Part shown: one piece after another, positions 28,401 through 36,521 of the stretch
Layout: each line of letters starts with the position of its first letter
Numbering within the stretch: position 1 is the stretch's first letter
DNA from: Fen-1301 sp963786395
GTDB taxonomy: Bacteria > Bacteroidota > Ignavibacteria > Ignavibacteriales > Ignavibacteriaceae
Direction: 5' to 3'
DNA length: 64,000 nt
Assembly: GCA_963786395.1 (NCBI GenBank)
Contig: CAWAZD010000014.1
Coordinates: 124,001-188,000 of the forward strand
Position numbers and translations under genes: made by a program
The notes under the pieces: model-generated
The model's input: the letters and a program-made list of their open reading frames with translations, nothing else
Databases searched by the model: none
What the model was told of the DNA's origin: nothing

Positions 28401-28547
28401 TTAGTGTTTCTTCGCTGGCCATACATATTCTAAATTATCCGGAACATTCCATTTATACCTGGAATAAAACTGTTTATCTTTTCGTAATAAATTAGATTTA
28501 TGAGACTTATGAAATTTTCTATTACCAAGCCAGGGTGGATAGGGAGG
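28401..28547 (-). pseudogene. C-terminal fragment of an MSMEG_6728-like (pyrimidine-dimer glycosylase fold) gene, copy 1
   Basis: Reading leftward from 28547 the frame gives PPYPPWLGNRKFHKSHKS, then NLLRKDKQFYSRYKW, then NVPDNLEYVWPAKKH and TAA at 28401-28403. The PPWLG...FHxSHxSNLLRKD...VPDxLEYVWP pattern is the C-terminus of the MSMEG_6728 family as I recall it. A stop directly precedes the fragment and no N-terminal part is nearby. Part of it (28434-28515) is repeated at 28909-28990 with four mismatches in 82 bases. Confidence 0.5.
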
Positions 28548-28636
28548 TTATATGATAAATTTTGCAATTCTTTTTTTTATTTTCATATCATTTATTCCTT
28601 TTATACTTCTATAAAAGGAACGGTCAAATAGTACAT

Positions 28637-28840
28637 TCATTTTATCTGTAAAAGATTTTGCATTACTACATTTCTGCTTACTTTTTTATTCGTTTTCGAT
28701 TTTTTCATAACAGCGCCCATCATAAGGTCTTCTGTTTGGTCAATATCAATATGGTGGACATTAACACCGATTTTTTTAGCAATTAGCGCAATTGCTTCCA
28801 CATCTTTTTTATCTTTGCCTGAGATGATTATAGAGGTCAT
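28637..28840 (-). CDS. Small antitoxin-like protein, no toxin partner seen
   Basis: From the ATG at 28838-28840 the 67-residue product begins MTSIIISGKDKKDVEAIALI, followed by AKKIGVNVHHIDIDQTED and a basic tail. Short proteins of this shape (a beta strand, then D-K-K-D helix) commonly precede PIN or RelE toxins in Bacteroidetes and Ignavibacteria. Here the downstream stretch holds only a gene fragment, so it would be an orphan. The open frame extends 17 codons upstream, but AAGGTTAAGAGT just before the ATG favours this start. Family assignment is tentative. Confidence 0.5.
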   Translation of the reverse strand: MTSIIISGKDKKDVEAIALIAKKIGVNVHHIDIDQTEDLMMGAVMKKSKTNKKVSRNVVMQNLLQIK

Positions 28841-28908
28841 ACTCTTAACCTTTTTTCTTTGCAATATACTGAAAAATCTTTGGAAAATCATCGATTCTGC
28901 TTTCGGGT

Positions 28909-29001
28909 ATTATCCGGAACATTCCATTTATACATGGAATAAAACAGTTTATCTTTTCGTAATAAATTAGATTTATGAGATTCATGAAATCTTTTATAAT
29001 G
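28909..29001 (-). pseudogene. Fragment of the same MSMEG_6728-like gene, copy 2
   Basis: Reading leftward this spells KRFHESHKSNLLRKDKLF then YSMYKWNVPDN, after which the similarity to copy 1 ends. Bases 28909-28990 match 28434-28515 at 78 of 82 positions. With copy 1 it brackets the orphan antitoxin-like gene in direct orientation 475 bases apart. This suggests two paralogous gene stumps or a small duplication. Confidence 0.5.
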
Positions 29002-29025
29002 TTTCCTGTCACAGTAACTTTACCA

Positions 29026-29039
29026 ATATATAGATACAT
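29026..29039. promoter_or_regulatory. Candidate ArsR operator half-site upstream of the regulator
   Basis: The 14-mer ATATATAGATACAT occurs here, about 10 bases before the regulator start, and again at 29371-29384 in front of the DoxX gene. TAGATAC is one arm of the perfect palindrome at 29363-29382. This implies autoregulation. Confidence 0.45.
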
Positions 29040-29047
29040 TTCAATAT

Positions 29048-29338
29048 ATGAATATGAAGAACGAAGAAGATAATATTGTAAAAATTGCCAAAGCGCTTTC
29101 AGATAAAACACGAATCAGGATATTGAAAGAGATAGCTGCTAAAGGAAGCATCTCCTGCGGCGATGCGGAAAAAGTAGCAGAACTTTCGCAGCCTACAGTA
29201 TCGCACCATCTTAAAATTCTAGTTGATGCAGGACTTTTAAATACTGTAAAAGACGGCAGGCATGTTATTGTTTCTGTGAATGAAAAAGCATTGGAAGTAT
29301 TTCGTTCAATGATTTCCGATTCAATTAAAAAGAAATAG
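29048..29338 (+). CDS. ArsR/SmtB-family transcriptional regulator
   Basis: This 96-residue winged-helix protein has KIAKALSDKTRIRILKEIAA as its first helices and a recognition helix in LSQPTVSHHLKILVDAGLL. The wing is VKDGRHVIVSVNEKAL. There is a cysteine in the helix region (ISCGDAEKVAEL) but not the CVC metal motif of classical ArsR, so the inducer is unclear. It has a duplicate ATG two codons in. It precedes the DoxX-like membrane gene on the same strand, 85 bases away, with a palindromic operator candidate in the gap. It likely represses both genes. Confidence 0.85.
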   Translation: MNMKNEEDNIVKIAKALSDKTRIRILKEIAAKGSISCGDAEKVAELSQPTVSHHLKILVDAGLLNTVKDGRHVIVSVNEKALEVFRSMISDSIKKK

Positions 29339-29362
29339 TTTTTTTTGCTCTCATATATCGAA

Positions 29363-29384
29363 GTATCTAAATATATAGATACAT
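29363..29384. promoter_or_regulatory. Palindromic operator candidate between arsR-like and DoxX genes
   Basis: GTATCTA-AATATA-TAGATAC (29363-29382) is a perfect 7-base inverted repeat with a 6-base spacer, 41 bases before the DoxX-like start. The spacing of half-sites suits a dimeric winged-helix repressor. One half, extended to ATATATAGATACAT, is repeated at 29026-29039. Confidence 0.6.
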
Positions 29385-29423
29385 AAATATGACAATCAAT
29401 AATTATAAATAAAGGTAAATAAA

Positions 29424-29864
29424 ATGAAAAAGAATAAAATAGTATATTGGACAACAACCGGAATAGTAAGCGTAATGATGCTCTTTGCGGCATTCAGCTA
29501 TTTCACAAATGCGAAGACAATAGGGGGTTTTGTTCATCTTGGTTTTCCCTCATATTTCAGAATAGAACTTGGTATAGCCAAAGTCCTGGGCGCAATTGCA
29601 CTCCTTTTAACATTTACGCCTTACAGGCTGAAAGAATTTGCATACATCGGATTTGCGATAACATTTATCTCTGCTTTCATAGCTCATCTGTCAAGCGGTG
29701 ATCCTGTTTCGGTTGCAGTCTCGCCTCTTATATTTTTAGGAATACTCGCGGTGTCGTATGTCTATTTCCAAAAAGGCAGAAAATTAAAAACCAAAGTTGA
29801 AGTAATATCAAAATCAAAACCGACGAAGGAACCGGATTTGGAAGAGAACTATATTCCAAGATAA
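29424..29864 (+). CDS. DoxX-like inner-membrane protein
   Basis: The 146-residue protein has four predicted membrane helices: about 7-25, 50-66 (VLGAIALLLTFTP), 73-90 (YIGFAITFISAFIAHLS) and 97-113 (VSPLIFLGILAVSYVYF). The family loop contains HLGFPSYFRIELGIAK. DoxX-like proteins are membrane components linked to redox stress or quinone chemistry in some bacteria. This one has a longer hydrophilic tail (about 30 residues) than usual. It sits under control of the neighbouring ArsR-type regulator, so it is probably the regulator's target. The substrate is unknown. Confidence 0.8.
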   Translation: MKKNKIVYWTTTGIVSVMMLFAAFSYFTNAKTIGGFVHLGFPSYFRIELGIAKVLGAIALLLTFTPYRLKEFAYIGFAITFISAFIAHLSSGDPVSVAVSPLIFLGILAVSYVYFQKGRKLKTKVEVISKSKPTKEPDLEENYIPR

Positions 29865-29882
29865 ATTGAGAAGTTTTATTTA

Positions 29883-29910
29883 CCTTCGAGGTTTTCATGA
29901 ACCTCGAAGG
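29883..29910 (+). terminator. Hairpin terminator after the DoxX-like gene
   Basis: CCTTCGAGGTT (29883-29893) and AACCTCGAAGG (29900-29910) form a perfect 11-base stem with a 6-base loop, 18 bases past the stop. Only a short T run follows (TTTAG), so termination strength is uncertain. Confidence 0.65.
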
Positions 29911-30046
29911 TTTAGATGGAATATTCAAATACGGATATTATATCGTTTGCTTTTACATCATTAATGACGTAAATTTGAAACGAAGGACAAAATTTTCTTT
30001 GATTGCGCTCAATGAATTATTAACCAATAAAAAAGGTGAAGAATGA

Positions 30047-30412
30047 ATGAGTAAATGGACTGTTAGTTATTATAAAACTGAGAGTGGAGAATGTCCGGTG
30101 GAAAAGTTTATTAACTCCAGAAATGCAAAGAATCAACAAAAGATATTTGGATTTTTGGAACAACTTGAGATTGAGGGGCCATACCTGCCTCGTCCATACG
30201 CAGATATTCTCCGAGACGGTATTCATGAGTTAAGAATCAAGCTTTCTGGTGATGAAATTAGAGTGCTTTATTTTTTTTGTTATAAGAAAAATATAATTCT
30301 TACTCATGCGTTTGTAAAACATAGTAATAAAGTTCCAGATACAGAAATTGAAAGGGCAATAGCCCTTAAAAATGAGTTTCTCGGACGAATTAAAGAGGAA
30401 GATTTAATATAG
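30047..30412 (+). CDS. higB: HigB/Gp49-type toxin (RelE superfamily)
   Basis: A 121-residue protein of the phage-derived Gp49/HigB group: WTVSYYKTESGECPVEKFI, then LRDGIHELRIKLSGDEIRVL and YFFCYKKNIILTHAFVKHS. The core HELR...RVLY...ILTHAFVKK pattern is the RelE-fold mRNA interferase. The toxin-first order followed by an XRE antitoxin 97 bases later is characteristic of the HigBA type II system, in which HigA blocks HigB and represses the operon. The usual gap is shorter, but the pairing is convincing. Confidence 0.85.
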   Translation: MSKWTVSYYKTESGECPVEKFINSRNAKNQQKIFGFLEQLEIEGPYLPRPYADILRDGIHELRIKLSGDEIRVLYFFCYKKNIILTHAFVKHSNKVPDTEIERAIALKNEFLGRIKEEDLI

Positions 30413-30509
30413 GCTATATGCCATTAAAGAAATGCTATAAAGCCAGCATAATATTTTATACAAAATTAAGCACAGTTAATATTTAGAATATTAAGGATGA
30501 AAAAAATAG

Positions 30510-30800
30510 ATGGAGCATAAGATGAAGAATAATAAGTTGGTGAAAAACTTTCGCGATCATCTCAATGAAAAATTAAAAGATAAGAAATTTGCGGATGGAT
30601 TTAATTATGAACGAGAATTAATTGCCATTGCAGTTAAAATTGCCAAACAGAGAGAGAAACTTGGCCTTACTCAAGTACAATTGGCCCAAATGGCTAACAT
30701 TACTCAACAGCAACTCTCTAAAATTGAACGGGGCGAGAATTGTAATATAATAACTTTTCTTAAGGTAAGTAGAGCCTTGAAGCTTGAAGTGATATTGTAA
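30510..30800 (+). CDS. higA: HigA-type XRE antitoxin
   Basis: A 96-residue protein with a C-terminal helix-turn-helix: KIAKQREKLGLTQVQLAQMA, then NITQQQLSKIERGENCNI and TFLKVSRALKLEVIL. The N-terminal 40 residues (NFRDHLNEKLKDKKFADGF) are the toxin-facing part seen in HigA partners of Gp49-type toxins. It should neutralise the preceding toxin and repress the pair. A strong hairpin terminator follows at 30818. Confidence 0.85.
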   Translation: MEHKMKNNKLVKNFRDHLNEKLKDKKFADGFNYERELIAIAVKIAKQREKLGLTQVQLAQMANITQQQLSKIERGENCNIITFLKVSRALKLEVIL

Positions 30801-30817
30801 TCCAGGATAATTTCAAA

Positions 30818-30846
30818 AAAAATCCCCCTTATTCAGGGGGATTTTT
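30818..30846. terminator. Bidirectional terminator between higA and gdhA
   Basis: AATCCCCC (30821-30828) pairs with GGGGGATT (30836-30843) around TTATTCA. The stem is flanked by A-rich sequence on the left and TTTTT on the right, so it can end both the rightward higBA and the leftward gdhA transcripts. Confidence 0.8.
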
Positions 30847-30867
30847 ACTAACCAATAAACGGTACTT

Positions 30868-32230
30868 TTACACAACACCCTGGTCTATCATGGCGTCTGC
30901 TACTTTCAGGAAACCGCCTATGTTTGCACCGTTTACGTAGTTGCCGGGGGTGCCAAATCTGTCTGCCATCGTTACGCAGGTAGTATGAATGCTTTTCATA
31001 ATCATACGAAGACGATTGTCGACTTCTTCTTTTGACCACGGCAGTCTCATGCTGTTCTGTGCCATTTCCAAACCGGATACTGCTACGCCGCCTGCATTAG
31101 CTGCTTTGCCGGGTCCATATAATATTTTCGCATCAAGAAATACACATACGCCTTCAAGTGTTGTCGGCATGTTGGCGCCTTCGCTTACACTGATAACTCC
31201 ATTCTTTACAAGGTTCTGTGCGTCTTTTCCATTTATTTCATTCTGCGTTGCACTCGGGAATGCGCAGTCTGCCTTGTGGTTCCAAAGAGGATTGTAATCA
31301 AGTTTTGCGTCAACAGGGAAGTAAACTGCCGAATCATATTTATCAGCATATTCTTTAATTCTTCCTCTTCTTACATTCTTCAGTTCCATCAGGAATGCTA
31401 ATTTGGCAGCATCGATTCCTTTTTCATCATATATGTAACCATTGGAATCCGATACTGTTAATACTTTACCGCCAAGCTGTGTAATTTTTTCAATTGTATA
31501 TTGAGCAACATTACCGCTGCCGGATACAAGACATCTCTTGCCTTCAAGTGTAGTTCCTTTTGTGCTTAACATTTCCGCGGCAAAATATGTTGAGCCGTAT
31601 CCTGTTGCTTCAGGACGTATAAGTGATCCGCCCCAGTTCAAGCCCTTACCTGTTAACACTCCGGTGAATTCATTTTTAAGTTTCTTGTATTGACCGAATA
31701 AATATCCAATCTCTCTTCCGCCTACTCCGATGTCTCCCGCAGGTACGTCTGTATCCGCGCCGATATGTCTGAATAATTCACTCATGAATGCCTGGCAGAA
31801 ACGCATTATCTTAAGATCGCTTTTTCCCTTTAGGATCAAAATCAGATCCGCCCTTTCCGCCGCCCATAGGCAGTGTTGTTAAACTGTTTTTGAATACCTG
31901 TTCAAATGCTAAGAATTTTAATATGCCAAGGTTTACTGATGGATGAAAACGGAGTCCGCCTTTGTAAGGACCAATCGCGCTGTTCATCTCAATTCTGAAT
32001 CCTCTGTTTATATGAACCTCGCCCTGATCATCTACCCAGGGAACTCTGAACATTAAAACTCTTTCAGGTTCAATTATTCTTTCAAGAACTTTTGCAGCTC
32101 TGTATTCCGGATGACGGTCTAATACTAATGATAAAGAAGCTGCTACTTCTTCAACCGCCTGGTGGAATTCCGGCTCGGCAGGATTTTTTGCCTTAACATC
32201 TGCCATTAGATCTTTTACGTACTGGGACAT
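30868..32230 (-). CDS. gdhA: NADP-type glutamate dehydrogenase, frameshifted (paralogue A)
   Basis: The first 135 residues (MSQYVKDLMADVKAKNPAEP...) contain GPYKGGLRFHPSVN and the catalytic LPMGGGKGGSDFDPKGK. The frame then closes at 31811. The second frame resumes with SDLKIMRFCQAFMSELFRHI, GADTDVPAGDIGVGGREIGY, GKGLNWGGSLIRPEATGYG and the Rossmann CLVSGSGNVAQY. Skipping one base in the run at 31821-31828 restores a normal product of about 453 residues. The other gdhA copy has TTTTTCC where this one has TTTTTCCC, so one extra base is likely. A complete enzyme would assimilate ammonia onto 2-oxoglutarate. It follows the porin gene by 31 bases, probably in one transcript. Confidence 0.85.
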
Positions 32231-32261
32231 ATTAACCTCATAATAATTGTTAGATAATTAA

Positions 32262-33329
32262 TTATAGAATGAATAACATGTTTAAGGAAACTGTTAACTG
32301 CTGATTTGTAAATTGATTTTCTTTTTGAAATACTCTTAGATCCGATTGATCATACCTCAAATCTCCCCGGACGATTACATTTTTATTTATTTTATACTCA
32401 GGCGTAATTGTAATTTCATCTAATCTTTGTGGAAGTCTGGTTCGTGTTCCGCTCCAGTCATTAAAAGATTCGCCTCTGACAGCAAAACTAAAATCATCGG
32501 TCAGATATAATCGCAGGTATCCCGCAGTCCCGTACCATTTTGCGTCAGCTCCGTTGGCTGCTGTTCTTTGTTCCATTCCGTATACGCCATAGCCTCCGAT
32601 TGAAATCCAGTCTGTTAATTTTATCAGCCCGGTGAAATCAAAAACAAACCTGTTTCTGGAATTATTATTATCCTGTTCGGGTCCCCCGAGAAAATTGCCA
32701 ATAAATGTAATTTGGTCAGTCGGCATATATGAAAGCTGAGCCCCGATGGATTTCGATTTGTTGTTATCAATAGAATTATCCCATCCGTTTGTAACTAACA
32801 GCATCGCATTTATTTGTTTGGAGAATGGGTAGGATATTTTTACACCGGTATGTGTGTAGGGGATTGCATATCCAAATAAAAAGGATCTTGATACATTATC
32901 ATTATATCCGTCATATCCCTCAATTACTTCATACCCCAGATGCGTAATAAATTTCCCCGCATCAATCTTAAGACCGTTCCCGATCTTTGCTATGTAGCTT
33001 AAATAAACCTGGTGAATGTCTATATCGCTATAATTGCCGGTTGAGGTTACTACCTGCGGAATTGAAGAGCCTGAAGTAAGATCAATCCTGAAGCCTGCAT
33101 CCCCGGTTTTTGTAACGGGTTTCTGAAAAACAAGTTCAGCCACATCAATTTTGAATGAATTATCGGTAAAATCAAATACCCGGAATTGGTTTTGATGCGA
33201 AATAGGATTGTTGAAATTATAAGAATATGATGTTGATACAAACCCGTTCAGTTCCATTTCGTCATACCATTTTCCCTGCTGAGCTGAAACAATAAAGGGA
33301 ATTATCAGCATCAGTAACAATATCTTCAT
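32262..33329 (-). CDS. BBP2-family outer-membrane porin
   Basis: This 355-residue protein has a signal peptide (ending FIVSAQQ). It then shows the BBP2/OmpL-like pattern: MELNGFVSTSYSYNFNNP, VAELVFQKPVTKTGDAGFRI, IHQVYLSYIAKIGNGLKID, GKFITHLGYEVIEGYDGYND and IPYTHTGVKISYPF. The terminal strands end LTVSLNMLFIL. Members are putative beta-barrel porins for small hydrophilic solutes. Its position 31 bases before gdhA suggests uptake of a nitrogen compound or metabolite linked to glutamate metabolism, but that is only inferred. Complete. Confidence 0.8.
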   Translation of the reverse strand: MKILLLMLIIPFIVSAQQGKWYDEMELNGFVSTSYSYNFNNPISHQNQFRVFDFTDNSFKIDVAELVFQKPVTKTGDAGFRIDLTSGSSIPQVVTSTGNYSDIDIHQVYLSYIAKIGNGLKIDAGKFITHLGYEVIEGYDGYNDNVSRSFLFGYAIPYTHTGVKISYPFSKQINAMLLVTNGWDNSIDNNKSKSIGAQLSYMPTDQITFIGNFLGGPEQDNNNSRNRFVFDFTGLIKLTDWISIGGYGVYGMEQRTAANGADAKWYGTAGYLRLYLTDDFSFAVRGESFNDWSGTRTRLPQRLDEITITPEYKINKNVIVRGDLRYDQSDLRVFQKENQFTNQQLTVSLNMLFIL

Positions 33330-33498
33330 TTGGAAGCCCCTATGTTTAATTTAGAAATAATAATTGTAGACTTCCCTAAATTAAATATTTTGCTAGAGAA
33401 ATTAATCATTGCAGTAGAATTTATTGTTAAAAGGAAGTTAGAATTGATTACGGAGGAAAGAAACAATAGTATTACTGATTTTTGTGTAGTAAAAATTA

Positions 33499-34128
33499 CT
33501 ACAGCTCAATCAGCTTGTTTTGAATGGCATATTGTGTTAGTTCAACGTTTGTTTTTAGGTTTAGTTTTTCGAGTATCCGGGTTCTGTAAGAATAAACTGT
33601 ATGCACGCTGATGCAAAGTTCCGATGCTATATCCTCAGCAGAATTTCCCGAAGCAATTTTACATAGTATCTCATACTCACGGTCTGATAATTTCTCAGGA
33701 CGTCCATCCTGCTGATTAATATTATCAGCAAGATTTTCCGCTAACGAGTGACTTATATATTTTTTCCCTTTTATTATTGTTCTTAATGCGGTTACAAGTT
33801 CTTCAGGCGCACTTGCTTTTTTCAGGTACCCGGATGCGCCTGCTTTCAACGCTCTTATTCCGTACTGTTCTTCACTATACATGCTTAATATTAATACCGG
33901 CAAATCCGGATATTCTTTCTTAAGATCCTTTAGTGCTTCAAGGCCGCTTTTGCCGGGCATATTTATATCAAGCACAACAGCATTCCACTCATCTTTTTTC
34001 AGAAGTTCAAAAAGCTCCACTGCATTGCCGGCTTCGCCGGTTACTTTCATATCGGGTTCTTCCGCAAGGATTTGTTTTAACCCCTCTCTTACAATTGCGT
34101 GGTCGTCTGCCATTAATATTTTTATCAT
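33499..34128 (-). CDS. NarL/LuxR-family response regulator
   Basis: A 209-residue protein with a receiver (about 1-120; acidic ADDHAIV, phospho-acceptor Asp in AVVLDINMPG, then LILSMY and the lysine in GYLKKA). A LuxR-type helix-turn-helix follows (about 145-209: LSDREYEILCKIASGNSAED, SVHTVYSYRTRILEKLNLKT). It should be phosphorylated by the HisKA_3 kinase encoded just upstream on the same strand (34304-35755) and regulate transcription. The gap between the two holds palindromic repeats, so they may be transcribed together despite the 175-base spacing. Confidence 0.9.
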   Translation of the reverse strand: MIKILMADDHAIVREGLKQILAEEPDMKVTGEAGNAVELFELLKKDEWNAVVLDINMPGKSGLEALKDLKKEYPDLPVLILSMYSEEQYGIRALKAGASGYLKKASAPEELVTALRTIIKGKKYISHSLAENLADNINQQDGRPEKLSDREYEILCKIASGNSAEDIASELCISVHTVYSYRTRILEKLNLKTNVELTQYAIQNKLIEL

Positions 34129-34151
34129 AATATTGCTCCAATTTGCAGAAT

Positions 34152-34303
34152 TCTAGCCCAGTCCTTCAGGACTGGGTAAATGGAATAAAGTAATAAATAA
34201 CTATGCCATTTATGGCATTAATAAAACAATTTAATTGTAAGGGGATGAATCCCCTAAATTTACAATTAGTTTTTTCCTATAGTCCCAGGCATAAATGCCT
34301 GGG
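34152..34303. repeat. Three-palindrome intergenic repeat module
   Basis: The spacer carries TAGCCCAGTCCTTCAGGACT (with GGGTA, 34154-34178), TGCCATTTATGGCA (34204-34217), AGGGGATGAATCCCCT (34240-34255) and CCCAGGCATAAATGCCTGGG (34284-34303), the last touching the kinase stop. The same modules, in varied order, occur at 12221-12320, 35941-36055 and 38230-38335. They may form hairpins in RNA. Confidence 0.75.
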
Positions 34304-35755
34304 CTATTCCAATGGGATTATTGCTCTAACTGTAGTGCCGTCATTCATAGAACTTTTTATTTCAACTGATCCGCCAAATATAATTGCTCTTTCTTTCATT
34401 CCAAGCAGTCCCAATGATTTGGGATCATTTACCTGGCTCAGAGTAATTCCTTTTCCGTTATCTTTAATTTCAAGAATAAGGGTATCTCTTTCCTCTTTAA
34501 GCTGTATCAGAATTTTGGTTGCGTTTGCATGTCGTGCAGTGTTTATTATAGACTCCTGGAATATTCTGAATAACGCTGTTGATTTATCCTGGTCAAAATT
34601 AATTTCTTCTTTTGGAAGGATGCACTCGCATTCAATCCCGGTTTTTTCCATAAAGTCCTGTGCCTGCCATTCAATTGCGGGAATAAGTCCCAGCTCGTCA
34701 AGCAGTCCGGGGCGCAGTTTGGATGAAATCTTCTGTACTGATTCAATTGAAGTATCAATCAGTTTTTCAACCGATTCAAATTTTGATTTTATCAGATCAC
34801 TGCTGTTTACTTTATTAGCAAGTAAACTAATCTGGATCTTTAGCACTGTTAACATCTGTCCGAGTTCATCATGTATTTCGCGGGCAATAGTTTTTCGTTC
34901 TTCTTCCCGGACAGACTGCAGTCTGGATGCGAGGTTCCTTAATTGTTCCGTTCTCTGTCTAATCTTCTCTTCAAAAATCCGCCTCTCCACTATATCCCTT
35001 GATATAAATAGAATAGCGGGTCTCTCATTAAAATCAAATAGCCTTGAATTTATTTCAGCCGGTATTTTACGTTTCTTCTTATCTGCCAGGGAGACATTTA
35101 AAATATAACTCTGCCCTGAATTTAATCTGTCAATAAACTTTAATATCTCTTCTTCCTTGTTATCAAATATTACCTGCAGGGGATTTAATCTCAGCACTTC
35201 TTCTTCGGTATAACCCAATACCTGCAGCGCTTTTTCATTGACCTCTGCAAAATTACTTAATGTCTTGCCGTAGTTCAGGTAGCAGACAAACATCGCGTCA
35301 CTTGTACTGTTAAAAAGATTTCTGTATTGTCTTTCGCTTTTTGTTATTTCCAGTTCGCTTTCTTTTTTTTCAGAGATATCCCTGACTATCGAAAGGACTA
35401 AAGTTTTATTTTGATCACTCTTAATTGTGGAGTTTGAATATCCGAACCATACTTTTCTGCCGTTCCAGAGTATGGCTTTTCTTTCAAGGTAAGTTTTTAT
35501 TTCATGGTTAAAGAAATCATCCCGGTATTCTTTATAAATTTCCGATTGTATGTTTGGATGATAAAGTATGTGGAACGGCTGGTTTATAAGCTCGTCTTCC
35601 GATTTATCGAACAGGCTGCAGAAGGCTGGATTTACACCAACGATTATCCCCTCGGAATCAGTTATTCTTATCCCGTCTGCTGAATTATTCCAGACATCAG
35701 AGAAGTTGAAACTATTTTTATTGATCTCCATATTTTCCGGGCTGTAGGGGACCAT
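34304..35755 (-). CDS. PAS-domain sensor histidine kinase (HisKA_3 type)
   Basis: This 483-residue cytoplasmic kinase has two PAS domains (about 10-130: WNNSADGIRITDSEGIIVGV; about 140-265: LFNSTSDAMFVCYLNYG). A HisKA_3 dimerisation/phosphotransfer region follows (about 280-350: ERKTIAREIHDELGQMLTVL, with the phospho-His in EIHDELG). It ends in an ATPase domain (LILEIKDNGKGITL, SLGLLGMKERAI). No membrane segment is seen, so it senses an internal signal or partner. It pairs with the LuxR-type regulator that follows. The frame opens with ATGGTCCCCTACAG-like sequence that may be GTG/ATG; the start is not certain. Confidence 0.9.
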   Translation of the reverse strand: MVPYSPENMEINKNSFNFSDVWNNSADGIRITDSEGIIVGVNPAFCSLFDKSEDELINQPFHILYHPNIQSEIYKEYRDDFFNHEIKTYLERKAILWNGRKVWFGYSNSTIKSDQNKTLVLSIVRDISEKKESELEITKSERQYRNLFNSTSDAMFVCYLNYGKTLSNFAEVNEKALQVLGYTEEEVLRLNPLQVIFDNKEEEILKFIDRLNSGQSYILNVSLADKKKRKIPAEINSRLFDFNERPAILFISRDIVERRIFEEKIRQRTEQLRNLASRLQSVREEERKTIAREIHDELGQMLTVLKIQISLLANKVNSSDLIKSKFESVEKLIDTSIESVQKISSKLRPGLLDELGLIPAIEWQAQDFMEKTGIECECILPKEEINFDQDKSTALFRIFQESIINTARHANATKILIQLKEERDTLILEIKDNGKGITLSQVNDPKSLGLLGMKERAIIFGGSVEIKSSMNDGTTVRAIIPLE

Positions 35756-36083
35756 TCCCCGACAGCATTTTCTTCAACACTAATTTACCTTAATAAAAAT
35801 AACCGATTGGAATCATAATAGCCAGAAAAAAGGTAAAAGGTAAAAGTAGAATGAGTACATATTAGAAGAATTGGAGTAATAATTGATGGGGTAATGGATT
35901 GATGGAATAATGGATGAAGGAAAAACAACACTACTGGAATTGTAAGGGGATGAATCCCCTGGAATCGCAAAAGTTTTTTCCAATAATCCCAGGCATAAAT
36001 GCCTGGGCTACTGAACTATAATAATTAAATTAGCCCAGCCCTTTAGGGCTGGGGAGTAAATGGAATCCAAAAGAATTATTATA
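35756..36083. repeat. Repeat-only spacer upstream of the sensor kinase
   Basis: Contains ATTGATGG-type tandem units (35883-35923, GGGGTAATGGATTGATGGAA-like), AGGGGATGAATCCCCT (35945-35960), CCCAGGCATAAATGCCTGGG (35988-36007) and CCCAGCCCTTTAGGGCTGGG (36034-36053). No gene. The kinase promoter is probably within 35756-35880. Confidence 0.7.
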
Positions 36084-36521
36084 TTATTGCTTTACTTTTT
36101 CTCCGGCATTAATCAAGTTCTTAAGACTACCAGTAATAAAGGATCCCCATGCATTTGAGCATTTGTCGTAGCATTCAATTTCTGGTACTAAACCCACATG
36201 GGTGAAACGGACTTCGGTTTTATCTCCCTTTTTAGCGATGTCGAAAATAACTTTTGTGCCATTCCATTCTTTTTTGTCTTTAAGAAATTCAAGTGAGCTG
36301 TCGGTTATAAGCCAAACAACTTTTTTGCCGGGAATAAGTTCAGTTATTTTATGTTTGGAATAATGGAAATCTTTGTAACGATATATAAATTCCTCATTGA
36401 GTTTGTCGGTGCTGCCTGTAATATCTCCTGTCCACCAGCCTCGAACATTATTGATGGCATTGAATGCTTCTTCGGGAGATTGGTCTACCAAAATGGTATA
36501 GGTTAAATCTTTGGTACTCAT
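36084..36521 (-). CDS. SRPBCC/AHSA1-domain protein
   Basis: A START/Bet-v1-like protein of about 145 residues: TYTILVDQSPEEAFNAINNV, RGWWTGDITGSTDKLNEEF, ITELIPGKKVVWLITDSS and DKTEVRFTHVGLVPEIECY. It ends with GSFITGSLKNLINAGE. AHSA1-like SRPBCC proteins bind hydrophobic ligands, and many are stress or detoxification accessories. I take the ATG at 36519-36521 as start since AAGGA lies 8 bases before it. An ATG three codons earlier is also open. Its first codons overlap the read-through tail of the IS256 transposase frame. Confidence 0.8.
   Translation of the reverse strand: MSTKDLTYTILVDQSPEEAFNAINNVRGWWTGDITGSTDKLNEEFIYRYKDFHYSKHKITELIPGKKVVWLITDSSLEFLKDKKEWNGTKVIFDIAKKGDKTEVRFTHVGLVPEIECYDKCSNAWGSFITGSLKNLINAGEKVKQ

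Noticed and set aside
28845..29111. An 88-codon minus-strand frame between the antitoxin-like gene and the ArsR gene
   Set aside because: It overlaps the repeated gene fragment in another frame and crosses the ArsR start. Its start codon lacks support. Only its last 25 residues look protein-like, and they could be chance.
30047..30800. Prophage remnant suggested by the Gp49-type toxin
   Set aside because: No other phage gene is nearby. HigBA pairs are common chromosomal modules.
31811..31839. Programmed ribosomal frameshifting in gdhA
   Set aside because: An extra base would need +1 slippage. There is no slow codon or structure, and the sister gene lacks the base at that place, so error or mutation is simpler.
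34203..35108. A 301-codon open frame on the plus strand opposite the sensor kinase
   Set aside because: It is antisense to the well-supported HisKA_3 kinase, is serine-rich and low-complexity, and begins within the palindromic repeats. It is a codon-bias shadow.
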